Positions 1-8,664 are shown, numbered from the stretch's first letter. The stretch is DNA of 19,600 nt from Thermoplasmata archaeon (GCA_021806345.1 JAJZXP010000395.1:1-19600); one strand, 5' to 3'. Notes: a model not told the origin generated them from the letters alone. Translations and numbers: made by a program.

Positions 1-123
1 TCAAAAATCCTTTCTGTACATTCCATTTTCTTCCCAGTTTTCAAATGAACTTTCGAGGATATGCAAGTTCATATAGGATACATGGTCTCATATACGGGGG
101 GTCATGGATATGAGATTCTAAAA

Positions 124-231
124 TGTACAAATGGGTCGCTCATGGGTCGATGGGTGGTCAATGGTACGATCGATGGTACGGGAATGGGTCGAGTCATGGG
201 TCGATCAAAATGGAAAATGGGTCGAAAAAAA
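124..231. repeat. Degenerate short repeat cluster, unit ATGGGTCG
   Basis: The octamer ATGGGTCG occurs exactly at 131, 142, 184, 196 and 217, with variants ATGGGTGG at 150 and ATGGTACG at 161 and 173. That gives eight related units in about 95 bp, with irregular spacing of 8-23 bp. The rest of 1-376, left of the first GT4 gene, shows no recognisable gene. A 6-bp inverted repeat (275-280 with 288-293) lies between the cluster and that gene. The spacing is too short and irregular for CRISPR. Function is unknown; it could be slippage-generated sequence or the remains of a mobile-element end. Confidence 0.6.
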
Positions 232-376
232 TTCATCCCTTTAAAAATAAATATCACTAAATAAATCTACATGCACAGAGTACACAACTCTGTCATACAG
301 AATGCAATATAAGCCCCAATCAACCAGGCAGAATACGCTTGAGAGCTTCCAAGTATTATAAATCTCTGCTGAATTA

Positions 377-1459
377 TTATTCATTACACGTCTCGTCAAT
401 TAACTTTTCCCACAATTCTGCTGTCTTATCCCAGGAATACTTCTTTGCAACCTCAGTGGATGATGACCACCATCTCACCGGATCGCTCAATATCGAGATG
501 GCAGCATCAGCGAGTGCTTTTCTATCACCGTCCTTAACCTTGATGCCGTTCAATCCATCCTCCACAGTGTCTCTGACTCCTGGTACATCATAAGCAACAG
601 TTGGAGTTCCAGAGGCTGCGGCTTCAAGAATAGAAAGCCCCCATCCTTCGGTAACCGAGGTGTGGACATTCAACCAAGAAGAGGCAACTATACCTGAAAG
701 CTCTTCACTGGAAATTCTTCCTGTGAATTCTACATAATCCTGCATATTCAATTCATTCGCCAGTCTTTTCATACTCCGTTCTTCAGGGCCTGCGCCTATA
801 ACAAATAATTTAACATATTCTAATTTTCCAAGTAGGCCCTTCAACAGATATAAGGTTTCCAGGGGTCTCTTGTATCTTCGCATACCGCCGAAATAGACCA
901 TGCTCGGGTATTTGGATTTAGCAGCAGGATGGAACAGACCCTTATCGACGCCAGGAGGGATCATTATTATCTCATTCTCCTTTATTCCCAGTTTGAGAAG
1001 ATCATTCTTGGACGTGGTTGATTCTGTGACAAAAACTGTATCATGATAGATAATAAAGTAGCATCTTTCGATGGCTGTTATGAATTTAGCCATAATAGGG
1101 TTCACCTGCCCAGGAAGAGACCTGGCATGGAGATGGCGAAAGAATACGATATTATGTTTATTCAGAATAGTAGAGGAAATCCAGGGCACCGCATGTCCTA
1201 GGTCATTCACAACCACGTCGTAATGACACTTTAATAAAAAGATGGGGACAGCTAAATGTGGGCCGATGTTTTTGCCAAAGCGATGAATTTCAATTCCCTG
1301 CAAATTTTCCACGGGTCTGCAGCCTTTCCAGCCCCCAGTTAGCAGAATTATTTTATGGCCTTTCTTAGCAAGCCTCGCACAAACTTCATTTATTGTTCTC
1401 TCTGCACCACCGGCCTTTGGATTCTGTGGATCGCGGTGTGCAAGCCATAGAATTCTCAC
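377..1459 (-). CDS. GT4-family glycosyltransferase
   Basis: This 360-residue protein is a GT-B fold, retaining glycosyltransferase of family GT4, expected to work at the cytoplasmic face of the membrane and add a sugar from a nucleotide-sugar donor. The N-terminal acceptor domain carries the glycine-rich AGGAERT at residues 16-22. The C-terminal donor domain has the E-x7-E signature in EGWGLSILEA (E271 and E279), followed by SGTPTVAYDVPG. Length is normal for the family. The start is GTG; an ATG two bases upstream is out of frame. A TATAAA box centred about 25 bp before the GTG supports a leaderless transcript from this start. No signal peptide or membrane segment is seen. It stands alone, separated from the next minus-strand gene by a decayed region. 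Donor and acceptor cannot be told from sequence. Confidence 0.93.
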   Translation of the reverse strand: MRILWLAHRDPQNPKAGGAERTINEVCARLAKKGHKIILLTGGWKGCRPVENLQGIEIHRFGKNIGPHLAVPIFLLKCHYDVVVNDLGHAVPWISSTILNKHNIVFFRHLHARSLPGQVNPIMAKFITAIERCYFIIYHDTVFVTESTTSKNDLLKLGIKENEIIMIPPGVDKGLFHPAAKSKYPSMVYFGGMRRYKRPLETLYLLKGLLGKLEYVKLFVIGAGPEERSMKRLANELNMQDYVEFTGRISSEELSGIVASSWLNVHTSVTEGWGLSILEAAASGTPTVAYDVPGVRDTVEDGLNGIKVKDGDRKALADAAISILSDPVRWWSSSTEVAKKYSWDKTAELWEKLIDETCNE

Positions 1460-1479
1460 ATGCTGTAATAGCTGAAGTA

Positions 1480-1491
1480 GCTATAAACTAT
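1480..1491 (-). promoter_or_regulatory. TATA-like promoter of the GT4 gene
   Basis: TTTATA on the minus strand (plus-strand TATAAA, 1482-1487) lies about 25 bp before the GTG start at 1459. This is the normal archaeal distance from TATA box to transcription start, so the mRNA is probably leaderless. Confidence 0.5.
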
Positions 1492-1731
1492 TTTTAAAAT
1501 AGGTTCAAATTTGAATAGTATTGTTATTTAGATAAGGATAAAGATAACATCAAAAAAAGTTGTGATTTTTTGAAACAATTATATTAATTTGAGTATATTA
1601 TTTATTGAGATTTGGACTAAAGCTGAGGGGACACGGCCTTTATTGGTCAGCTGTAAAAGTGTGTAAAAGTTAAAAGTTTACGGATGTATTTACAGTTTTA
1701 GCGATAGACGTTTTACATTGTTTATCTTTTC

Positions 1732-1990
1732 CTAACATTTTCTGTTTATTAAACTGTTAACTTTAAACAGTTTCAACAGAATTTTAACAACCTTAACTCT
1801 TGGTTTTATATGCTTTCCACTCCTTACCTTGTTTTTGATTTTATAGAGGGATTGTTTTGATATACCCTTATTCTTAAGATCTTTAAGCTTTAGTGATAAA
1901 ATCCAGTTATAGAATGCTCAAAGATTCTCATACTCTAGTAGTCTTCTTCGTTGATTCCGGTTATCTGAGTTTCATCGAGATTGTTCGTCT
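1732..1990 (-). pseudogene. Decayed reading frame with a helix-turn-helix-like segment
   Basis: The 585-bp stretch 1460-2044 has no intact gene, but the minus strand at 1735-1917 is open for 61 codons, ending at a TAG (1732-1734), with no start codon. It is lysine-rich and reads KGISKQSLYKIKNKV followed by KVVKILLKLF, a spacing like a helix-turn-helix domain. Just upstream, in another frame, is a protein-like stretch ending NNLDETQITGINEEDY. The two look like one gene broken by a frameshift and stops. An inverted repeat with perfect 8-bp arms lies inside it (1751-1758 and 1766-1773). Origin is unknown; a mobile-element regulator or integrase is possible. The rest of the stretch shows nothing recognisable. 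Confidence 0.35.
1751..1773. repeat. Inverted repeat, 8-bp arms
   Basis: AAACTGTT and AACAGTTT are perfect reverse complements separated by a 7-base loop. The repeat lies within the decayed frame of the 1460-2044 interval. It could be a hairpin or an operator, or chance in AT-rich DNA. Confidence 0.4.
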
Positions 1991-2044
1991 CCTTTTCAAT
2001 ATATATTTAATCCTATAGGCAATGATGTGTTTTTATATGTAAAT

Positions 2045-2845
2045 CTAATTCTTAAATTCATGCTGAATAAAACTTTGGCCATAGACAATTATTGGATATT
2101 CAAAAAAGGTATGGTTCGTCCTTGATGAAACGATTCTCTTAGTGGTCTCGAACCTATTATAATATTCTAACTTTAGGATTTTTAAAGGATGTTTTATCCC
2201 GAATAAAGATACGTTATGCAATGATTCAATTGCTTCTCTCTTAAACGAGAAGAGATTAGAATACTTTTGGAGCGCCTCCCAGTCTTCTTTACTATGTATT
2301 TCAGCTTCAAGACAATCCAAAGTTTTCATCGTATTCTCAGCATTTAACAAAGCAAACTTTTCGCTACCTTCTATATCCATTTTTAAAATATTCGGTTTAA
2401 ATTCCCTTTGGAATATCAAGTCATCAAAAGTTATGGTTTCCACATCTATATAAGGCTCATTTCTAAAATCATTAGTTATGATCTTGGACATAACTCCATT
2501 TTGATATAATTTAATAATTCTTCCAGATTCTTTATATAATGCTTTATTTATAACATCGACGTTTTTAAGATTGTTCAGTTCGAGATTTTTTTCGAGAATA
2601 CTTTGATTTTCTGGGTCGGGTTCTATAGCCAGAACTAACCCACCATCACCTACTAGTACTGACGACATAACTGTAAAGATTCCTATATTAGCACCAGCAT
2701 CTATTACCTTGTCTCCTCTTGTAATTTTTGTCAGCAAATTGGGATATGATTTTTCAACAAAAACTTGGTAGAAAGACGAAAAATCAGAATGCCTCTTTAA
2801 AAAGAACTTTAATTCTCGTCCTTTAAATTTCACATTTATGATCAT
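2045..2845 (-). CDS. FkbM-family SAM-dependent methyltransferase
   Basis: This 266-residue protein fits the FkbM methyltransferase family, which in glycan clusters typically O-methylates sugar hydroxyls. The SAM-binding motif I is VIDAGANIG at residues 47-55, with the acidic end of strand 2 in AIEPDPEN (E75). The characteristic LKMDIEGSE is at 154-162, and the usual TFDDL precedes it near 139-143. Length is typical and the frame is intact. No membrane segment is seen, so it is probably cytoplasmic. The start ATG at 2845 has a TATA-like GTAAAATAAG centred about 23 bp upstream, consistent with a leaderless message. Its upstream neighbour is a transposase relic. The target sugar is unknown; one sugar of this locus's glycan is a reasonable guess. 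Confidence 0.92.
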   Translation of the reverse strand: MIINVKFKGRELKFFLKRHSDFSSFYQVFVEKSYPNLLTKITRGDKVIDAGANIGIFTVMSSVLVGDGGLVLAIEPDPENQSILEKNLELNNLKNVDVINKALYKESGRIIKLYQNGVMSKIITNDFRNEPYIDVETITFDDLIFQREFKPNILKMDIEGSEKFALLNAENTMKTLDCLEAEIHSKEDWEALQKYSNLFSFKREAIESLHNVSLFGIKHPLKILKLEYYNRFETTKRIVSSRTNHTFFEYPIIVYGQSFIQHEFKN

Positions 2846-2862
2846 TCCATCTTCGCCTTTGT

Positions 2863-2872
2863 CTTATTTTAC
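2863..2872 (-). promoter_or_regulatory. TATA-like promoter of the FkbM gene
   Basis: GTAAAATAAG on the minus strand is centred about 23 bp before the ATG at 2845. The spacing is slightly short, so the call is tentative; CATTAAG around 2875-2881 is an alternative. Confidence 0.35.
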
Positions 2873-2893
2873 GTCTTAATGGTCTTACTTTCT

Positions 2894-3187
2894 TTAATCT
2901 TTTTCTGATGATACATAGCGTCCGAAATTATGTGTAATTTTAAGATATCTTTCCCTGAACATATCGGTGATCTGATCCTTGCATTTATAATATCCCTTTA
3001 TCACCCTATTCGGCCATCTCTAATTCAGTTCGGCGACTCTAAGATATATGATCTTCAACGCAGAACTCTCACTCGGAAGTGCGTCAATTACCTTTATCCT
3101 CCTCCTTATCTCCTTGTTCATCCTATCTATTATATTGGATGAGTGAAGTGATTAAATCTCTCCATTGCAGAATCCTTTGTGTCTTTT
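2894..3187 (-). pseudogene. IS256-type transposase, C-terminal relic
   Basis: The minus strand from about 3142 to 2894 reads SSNIIDRMNKEIRRR, then ALPSESSALKIIYLRVAEL, then GYYKCKDQITDMFRERYL, ending at a TAA (2894-2896). This is the C-terminal signature of mutator/IS256-type DDE transposases (a [T/S]SN.[I/V]ER.NKEIRRR-like block followed by a P.E.SAL.L block). It is broken: an in-frame TAG interrupts it after the VAELN segment, where the family normally has a sense codon, and a TAA lies just upstream of the first block. The catalytic N-terminal two thirds are missing. It lies between the GT2-like gene and the FkbM gene, marking an old insertion or deletion point. Terminal inverted repeats were not identified. 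Confidence 0.8.
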
Positions 3188-4027
3188 TCATCTCTTAGAC
3201 GTATCTTTAGTAGCCGAATTATTTCCAGAAACATATCCCAAAATGAATGGAAGACCTCTTATTGCCTCTAGTGGCATGCTTAGAATCCTGTCACCGATAG
3301 CATATCCATATCGTGTTCGACCTGAAATATCTGCTAATTGAGAATAAACAGTTTCTCTCAGCATTTTCTGTGTGTAGCCATATTTATAGTATTTGCTAAA
3401 TACAGCTCTCAGGGTTTCATCACCGTAATGTAAGATTTCAGGTGTTGAAACCATACCGATGTCTTGGGAGATCTTGAAAGCCTCATAGTATATTAATTCA
3501 AGATCAAGTCCAACTATGTTGTTGAGGATTTCAGGATTCAGACTTGTTTTGATTTTATTTAGAGACTGAACAATAATATCTCTTTTGTAAAGCCTAGGTA
3601 TAACACTTTTGTTTTTCACCGGATTCAACTTATTTTTATTTATCACAGCTGCTTTTTTATCAAGGTTTGAAAGCCTTATCAGAAGACCACTTCCAATATC
3701 TTTCTCTCCGATGGCTATGATATCTTCGGACATGGCATCTAATTTTTGAAGAAGATTATCAGAGACAAGCCTTGTATCATCAAGCATTAATATTCTCTCC
3801 CCAGATGAGGCTAAGGCCGAAATCATCCTGCTCTCGAAACTTTTTGTGTTTTTTCTGATTATTTTAGCATCATATTTTGAAATAATATCGCTAACATAAT
3901 AATCTTTAGATGAATCATTTACAATAACCTCAAATTCCTGAAATTTATTCCTAAAAATATAAGTTAGACATTCCTCGATGTGCTTATTGCTGATCACGGG
4001 TATACATATTGAAAACTTCGGACCCAT
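3188..4027 (-). CDS. GT2-like glycosyltransferase (GT-A fold)
   Basis: This 279-residue protein starts with a typical GT-A nucleotide-binding core: FSICIPVISNKHIEECL (residues 5-21), then FEVIVNDSSKD, then the metal-binding acidic segment ILMLDDTR (D83-D84) where family 2 enzymes have DxD. The rest is weakly recognisable, and the usual later ED/QxxRW elements are not obvious, so the substrate is unclear and the protein may be a divergent or specialised member. No clear membrane helix is seen, though residues around 255-270 are moderately hydrophobic and might touch the membrane. A TATA-like CTTATAC about 24-30 bp before the ATG at 4027 suggests a leaderless transcript. It is divergent from the GT4 gene at 4114. 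Confidence 0.8.
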   Translation of the reverse strand: MGPKFSICIPVISNKHIEECLTYIFRNKFQEFEVIVNDSSKDYYVSDIISKYDAKIIRKNTKSFESRMISALASSGERILMLDDTRLVSDNLLQKLDAMSEDIIAIGEKDIGSGLLIRLSNLDKKAAVINKNKLNPVKNKSVIPRLYKRDIIVQSLNKIKTSLNPEILNNIVGLDLELIYYEAFKISQDIGMVSTPEILHYGDETLRAVFSKYYKYGYTQKMLRETVYSQLADISGRTRYGYAIGDRILSMPLEAIRGLPFILGYVSGNNSATKDTSKR

Positions 4028-4053
4028 TTTTCCTGTAACCTTATACGGTACGA

Positions 4054-4060
4054 GTATAAG
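4054..4060 (-). promoter_or_regulatory. TATA-like promoter, minus side of the divergent region
   Basis: CTTATAC on the minus strand ends 26 bp before the ATG at 4027, the expected archaeal spacing for a leaderless message. Confidence 0.5.
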
Positions 4061-4072
4061 AAATGTTTAGCA

Positions 4073-4085
4073 TTTAAAATAAATA
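4073..4085 (+). promoter_or_regulatory. TATA-like promoter, plus side of the divergent region
   Basis: TTTAAAATAAATA is centred about 32-36 bp before the ATG at 4114. It lies only 12 bp from the opposing TATA-like box at 4054-4060, so factors bound to one promoter could affect the other. Confidence 0.45.
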
Positions 4086-4113
4086 CAGGTTTTGAATTAA
4101 AGATTGTCAATAT

Positions 4114-5217
4114 ATGGTTTACGACCCTGATAAAAACTATGCCTCAAATAATTCTATAAATACAAGAATATTTATAATAAATCGTTACACTCCTCTCTCT
4201 TCTCCCTATAGATGGTCAAATGATTTGTTATCAATATTTGGTAAAAGGGCGACGCTTGTTAATCTAAATTTTTACCCTGGAAAAATACAGTTTAACGACA
4301 GCGGGGTAAATTTTTCAGGAAGATTCGCGAGATTTCCTACGCTGAATCATTTTCTTAGAAGAACGGCTTTTGCAAATTTTAGAAGGTATATTGAGAATGA
4401 AACACAAGGCGAAACGAAAGTTATACTGCACTATACTAACCAATTTTCTGGGACATTCCGTATCCCTGAAGTGACAGAAATAGTTAATGTTCAGGATTCC
4501 CCTTTTTACACGGAAAATTCATCCATTTTTAATAAAATTTACATGCGGTCTCTTTACAACTCGCTTAAAGAGCAACCATATGTTGTCACAAACACAGAGC
4601 ACCTTAAGGGCGAGTTGATGAGCTTCGGATTCACAGGTAAAATAACAACCATATACCTGCCATATTCACCAATATTTCGTAAGCTTTCAGTGAGTAAAAA
4701 AGAAATTAGGGTGAAACTGGGGCTGCCTTTAGACAAAAAGCTAATACTTTCTGTTTCCTCTGATTCACCGAGGAAGAATCTACCCATGATCAAGGAAGTA
4801 TCAGAGCACTTGGGCAGCGATTTTCGGCTCATTCGCGTCGGAACTGCTCTCGGTAATAGTATAACATTTGGAGGGATCGACGACGTCACTCTGAATGAGT
4901 TATACAACGCATGCGATATTCTTCTATTTCCCTCCCTATATGAAGGGTTCGGTCTTCCCATAGTCGAGGCTTTTGCATCCGGCCTTCCTGTTGTAACATC
5001 TGACATACCGACAATAAGGGAAGTTGCAGGAGATGCTGCCATACTGTGCAATCCACATGATGCCGAAGACCTGAAAAATGGGGTGATCCATGCATTATCC
5101 AGCGCAGACGATCTTACCGGAAGGGGCATAGAAAGATCCATGAAATTCACCTTTGACCATTTTAAAGAGGAAGTCCTGACAGTCTACGACGGTATAGTTC
5201 GATCGGAAGGATTCTGA
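4114..5217 (+). CDS. GT4-family glycosyltransferase
   Basis: This is a 367-residue GT-B fold enzyme. The donor-binding domain begins near residue 200 with KKLILSVSSDSPRKNLPMI, the usual start of the C-terminal Rossmann domain. It continues to YNACDILLFPSLYEGFG and the E-x7-E pair in EGFGLPIVEA (E277 and E285), then SGLPVVTSDIPTIREVAGDAA. This pattern is close to mannosyltransferase-like GT4 enzymes, but the sugar cannot be fixed. The N-terminal domain (about 15-180) is poorly conserved, as is normal for acceptor domains. The start at 4114 is the only Met before residue 144 and agrees with the promoter. It is transcribed away from the GT2-like gene. After it, 218 bp (5218-5435) hold no recognisable gene. 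Confidence 0.92.
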   Translation: MVYDPDKNYASNNSINTRIFIINRYTPLSSPYRWSNDLLSIFGKRATLVNLNFYPGKIQFNDSGVNFSGRFARFPTLNHFLRRTAFANFRRYIENETQGETKVILHYTNQFSGTFRIPEVTEIVNVQDSPFYTENSSIFNKIYMRSLYNSLKEQPYVVTNTEHLKGELMSFGFTGKITTIYLPYSPIFRKLSVSKKEIRVKLGLPLDKKLILSVSSDSPRKNLPMIKEVSEHLGSDFRLIRVGTALGNSITFGGIDDVTLNELYNACDILLFPSLYEGFGLPIVEAFASGLPVVTSDIPTIREVAGDAAILCNPHDAEDLKNGVIHALSSADDLTGRGIERSMKFTFDHFKEEVLTVYDGIVRSEGF

Positions 5218-5398
5218 AGCTCCGGCAAGTTTGTGATCCAGAAATTGAAAAATTATTAAAGAGAGTGAATATTGCAGTGCCCTTATTCACCTAGCTATTA
5301 AGTTTGCTTGCTGGGACAGGAGTAGGATGGGGATTATATATTCAGAATGGCATAATTTAAATATTTCAGTAAAAGAATTCATCTCTTGGGCACAGGAA

Positions 5399-5407
5399 AT
5401 TTAATAT
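5399..5407 (+). promoter_or_regulatory. TATA-like promoter of the large membrane protein
   Basis: GAAATTTAATATG around 5396-5408 contains a TATA-like TTTAATAT centred about 32 bp before the ATG at 5436, giving a very short or no leader. A second AT-rich box near 5354-5364 is a weaker candidate. Confidence 0.45.
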
Positions 5408-5435
5408 GCATTAGTGTTATGAATAATTAAGTTAG

Positions 5436-8400
5436 ATGAGAAAAACTAGCATACTCTGGTCTGCAATAATATTCTTGCTTCCTCTGCTTACACTCTGGTA
5501 CCTGGTCCTACATCCGGGGCTGTACGCCTATGCTGACCAGCATTTTCCCTTGTCTACGAAAATACCCGCATCATCGATAATATCCCTGAGTTCTCTCAAC
5601 GGTTTTTCTTTTGATAGGCTCTTCCTCACATGGCCTTACTACATCTTTTCGATCTTCACCACGAGCATAGCCGTGATCGAAAGACTTTTTCTTTACTACG
5701 TATTCCTTGTATACGCATTGCTCTGCTATGCTTTCTCCTCTATAGCTGTTTCTTACTATTCCAACAGGGTGCATCATCTTTCACCCCTGGAAAGGAATGG
5801 GGGAAAACTTGCCATACTCATCGTCGCCTATTCAAACCTTTCTGCTCTGAATCTCAATTCAGACGGTGGGGCCTGGGCGGACAGCATTATCCTTATCCTA
5901 ATTTCAATATCCGTCATCCTGATCCTCAATGATTCAGGGGGCCTGAAGACATACATGGTTATATCAGGCCTGATGCTTCTTTCCATACTACTTGATCCAG
6001 ACTATGTGCCAATGTTCTGGCTAGCTGTGATACTTGTCACCCTGGCTAAGAGCCTGATGCGTAAGGGGGAACTGAGGAGCATTGCGTATTCTCTTCTTTC
6101 GGTTTGCGTGTCCCTCATATCTATTATCTACCTATATCTTCAGGGACTCCTCACCGGTCCCTTAACCTCATCGGCCCTTAGTGCCCTAGGCTACCGAGCC
6201 TTTTCCCCCGGAAGCGTGGCATTTTACTCGTCAAACATTAATCCGTATAATGTTCTGATACTGTTCGGACACATATGGTCGACCATAGTCTACGCCCCCC
6301 CATCAGTGCTGTTTTACAGGAATATATTCAATCTTCCTGCCTTATATTATCCTGCGCAGGTCATATCTGTTCCCGGACCGTTATACTACTTATGGATTAT
6401 AGCTCTATCCTCTATTCCTATTTTTGCATTCTCTGCGCTGATATTCAAGTCTACGAGGAAGATTGCCATTCCGGCGTTTGCGCTCTTCATTGTGGCCTAC
6501 CTTATTACACAGGAATGGAATATTAGGATCATCTATAACGCTCTTCATCTCCTCGTTAACATCCCGGTGTTCGGATCTGCCATCGGGACCTCGTTATCGT
6601 TGCCGGGTCACTTCATTAACCTGATTGCCTACGCATACCTCCCCCTTTTTTCACTGGGCGCCCTCACTGTCATATACTATTCCAGCAGGCTGTCTCTCTT
6701 CGTGAAAAGGGATCGTGAATCCTCAAGCATAACCTTCTCACTGGATAAAAGGGATCAGATTGACAAAAAAAGGAAAGCTGTTGTCAAGACAGTTATTTCC
6801 GTTGTTGTCATATTTATGCTTGTTTCCCTTGCAGGGTGGCAGGCCTTCAGCGGGTCCAACTACCCAATGAGGGGATCCCCTGGTTCATTCCTACCTGGAA
6901 ACAACGTCGATCCAAAGGGTGTCTTCGCCCCGACAGAGATCAATGCATCTGTAATAAAGGCATACGACATAGCAGTCTCGAATTACAGTGCCGGCTACAA
7001 CACCATATGGATAGGAGGCCCAAGTGTGAATGAGTTCACCTATTCCGCACCTCCCAACAGTGTTTCTGAGAGTGGTCTTTCGTATCTTGTGCGCAATAAC
7101 TTGCCCACAGACGTTAAGCCTTATCTGGAAGCCCACAGCGTTAAGTACGTTGTGGTCTCAAGCGCAGATATAAGGAATACGACCCCTAACCCATTCATGG
7201 GCTTGGGATTCTATAACTATCTTCAGGCGAATATATTCTTGCAAGAAAGCGGACTCACAGAAATATATTCAGAGGATAATGTTTCTGTATACGAACTTCC
7301 GAATGTTTCCGGATCCGTGTACTATTCGAATATTCTTCTCAATACAGCAGGTGTTGGAGCACAATCCGCTGCTTTGTATAAATTATTCAATCTTATAGGG
7401 CTTAATGCTTCATTTTCCCCCAGTGGAACCAAAACAGGCTTTGATAACGCTTCTGACGGCATTGATTTGATCGAACCCCCTCAGTTACCGGTATCCTGTG
7501 TTTTTACTCCAGCGCTTATTCCTCTTGGTGCTCACACGAACTCGTCCCTTTTTATGATCTATGATAATTCAACGAATTACTCAGGCCAAAGAAGATACTA
7601 TCAGAACAATTCCTTAGGTCAATATGTATATTATCTGCCTGGAGATTTCACAACCACGGCTTGGAGTGGTAAGACCTCATTCGATTACAATGATGGAACA
7701 CTTATAGCCTCAGGGAAGAATGCAAGCTTCAGCTTGGGGTACAACGGTTCATTAACAGGACAGCCAGGGGGGTTGAGAATCCTTGATGACAATGGATATT
7801 CTGAGTTTACCGTCAGTTTTAGCGCCAATGTGACAAATAACTTCAAAGGCTCTCCTCTAGTAAATATTATTGGAGAATGCTTGAATTCCAGTAGGACTAC
7901 ATATTTTGGTAGCTTTCCTTTCGACGTATCTCACCGTTTAAAAAAATATGAATTCAATGCTACGCTCCCTGAGGGGACATCCTACGTTGGTTTCAGGATC
8001 GGATTTTACGGTTTCACGGGAAGCATTGATCTTTCATACGCAAATTTTACCGTTTCCAATGTAGCTGTACCGACTGCAAACACACCTTTTGGAAATTCAG
8101 TGCCCCTAAAGAATGCAACATTGTCGCTCCCTAGCGGATTTGAGAAAGCCCTCGTTATTTATTCCGTTGGGAATGATATTGGGCCTTTCGTTGCAATTGT
8201 TAGTAAGGATCAAAACCTCAGCTCCTTCAATGGAAATATCCAGGCCGTTATTTTGCTGAAAACCGGGTATATCGGCAACTTATTGGGCAAATATGCGGTT
8301 ATAAATGAGGGAATTAGCAGGGCAGATCACGTCACTATTGACGGAAAGACCCTTTTTAAATATTTTTCTGGGAATGATGGGTCATATATCTACTCTCTCA

Positions 8401-8585
8401 ATATGGAAGGAAAAGTAGTGATATTATTGCAGAAAAACATTGTGTATGAGTTAGATTCATTCTATATAATAATCATAATCTTATCGTCTTTTTTAGTACT
8501 TGCTGGACTCAGACCAAAATATGCTTCCACAATTCTCCATAAGCTAGTAAACAATATGAAGAGTATGAAAATTAGGAAGTCATAG
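5436..8585 (+). CDS. Large polytopic membrane protein with sequon-rich external domain (GT-C-like)
   Basis: This 1049-residue protein has three parts. Residues 1-470 hold about a dozen hydrophobic segments, the first at about 5-25 followed by a loop with YADQHFPLS (D34). A first external loop with an acidic residue is typical of GT-C glycosyltransferases, which use lipid-linked sugars. Residues about 470-1005 form a large, apparently external domain rich in Ser, Thr, Asn and Tyr, with 19 N-x-S/T sequons. Its first half (YLEAHSVKYVVVSSADIR, then VYELPNVSGSVYYSN) recalls the soluble domains of YfhO-like or AftD-like membrane proteins. A single membrane segment (about 1010-1030) and a short basic tail close the protein. 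The likely role is sugar transfer or glycan handling outside the membrane, but no specific family can be named confidently. The gene is less AT-rich than its neighbours. Confidence 0.88.
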   Translation: MRKTSILWSAIIFLLPLLTLWYLVLHPGLYAYADQHFPLSTKIPASSIISLSSLNGFSFDRLFLTWPYYIFSIFTTSIAVIERLFLYYVFLVYALLCYAFSSIAVSYYSNRVHHLSPLERNGGKLAILIVAYSNLSALNLNSDGGAWADSIILILISISVILILNDSGGLKTYMVISGLMLLSILLDPDYVPMFWLAVILVTLAKSLMRKGELRSIAYSLLSVCVSLISIIYLYLQGLLTGPLTSSALSALGYRAFSPGSVAFYSSNINPYNVLILFGHIWSTIVYAPPSVLFYRNIFNLPALYYPAQVISVPGPLYYLWIIALSSIPIFAFSALIFKSTRKIAIPAFALFIVAYLITQEWNIRIIYNALHLLVNIPVFGSAIGTSLSLPGHFINLIAYAYLPLFSLGALTVIYYSSRLSLFVKRDRESSSITFSLDKRDQIDKKRKAVVKTVISVVVIFMLVSLAGWQAFSGSNYPMRGSPGSFLPGNNVDPKGVFAPTEINASVIKAYDIAVSNYSAGYNTIWIGGPSVNEFTYSAPPNSVSESGLSYLVRNNLPTDVKPYLEAHSVKYVVVSSADIRNTTPNPFMGLGFYNYLQANIFLQESGLTEIYSEDNVSVYELPNVSGSVYYSNILLNTAGVGAQSAALYKLFNLIGLNASFSPSGTKTGFDNASDGIDLIEPPQLPVSCVFTPALIPLGAHTNSSLFMIYDNSTNYSGQRRYYQNNSLGQYVYYLPGDFTTTAWSGKTSFDYNDGTLIASGKNASFSLGYNGSLTGQPGGLRILDDNGYSEFTVSFSANVTNNFKGSPLVNIIGECLNSSRTTYFGSFPFDVSHRLKKYEFNATLPEGTSYVGFRIGFYGFTGSIDLSYANFTVSNVAVPTANTPFGNSVPLKNATLSLPSGFEKALVIYSVGNDIGPFVAIVSKDQNLSSFNGNIQAVILLKTGYIGNLLGKYAVINEGISRADHVTIDGKTLFKYFSGNDGSYIYSLNMEGKVVILLQKNIVYELDSFYIIIIILSSFLVLAGLRPKYASTILHKLVNNMKSMKIRKS

Positions 8586-8664
8586 GTAATAGGCCCATTG
8601 AATGTAGAATAAAATTACAAGTTAAGGTTTGAACACAATGCAATTTTATGATTGTAAAGTATGA

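Noticed and set aside
124..231. CRISPR array
   Set aside because: Units are 8 bp with spacing of 8-23 bp; no 25-37 bp repeats or uniform spacers.
61..264. 67-codon open frame at the left end
   Set aside because: It runs through the ATGGGTCG repeat cluster and its composition follows the repeat; no protein-like features.
2930..3142. 70-codon plus-strand frame
   Set aside because: Antisense to the IS256-type transposase relic, which explains the sequence better.
4554..5150. 198-codon minus-strand frame
   Set aside because: Opposite strand of a clear GT4 gene with intact motifs; shadow frame.
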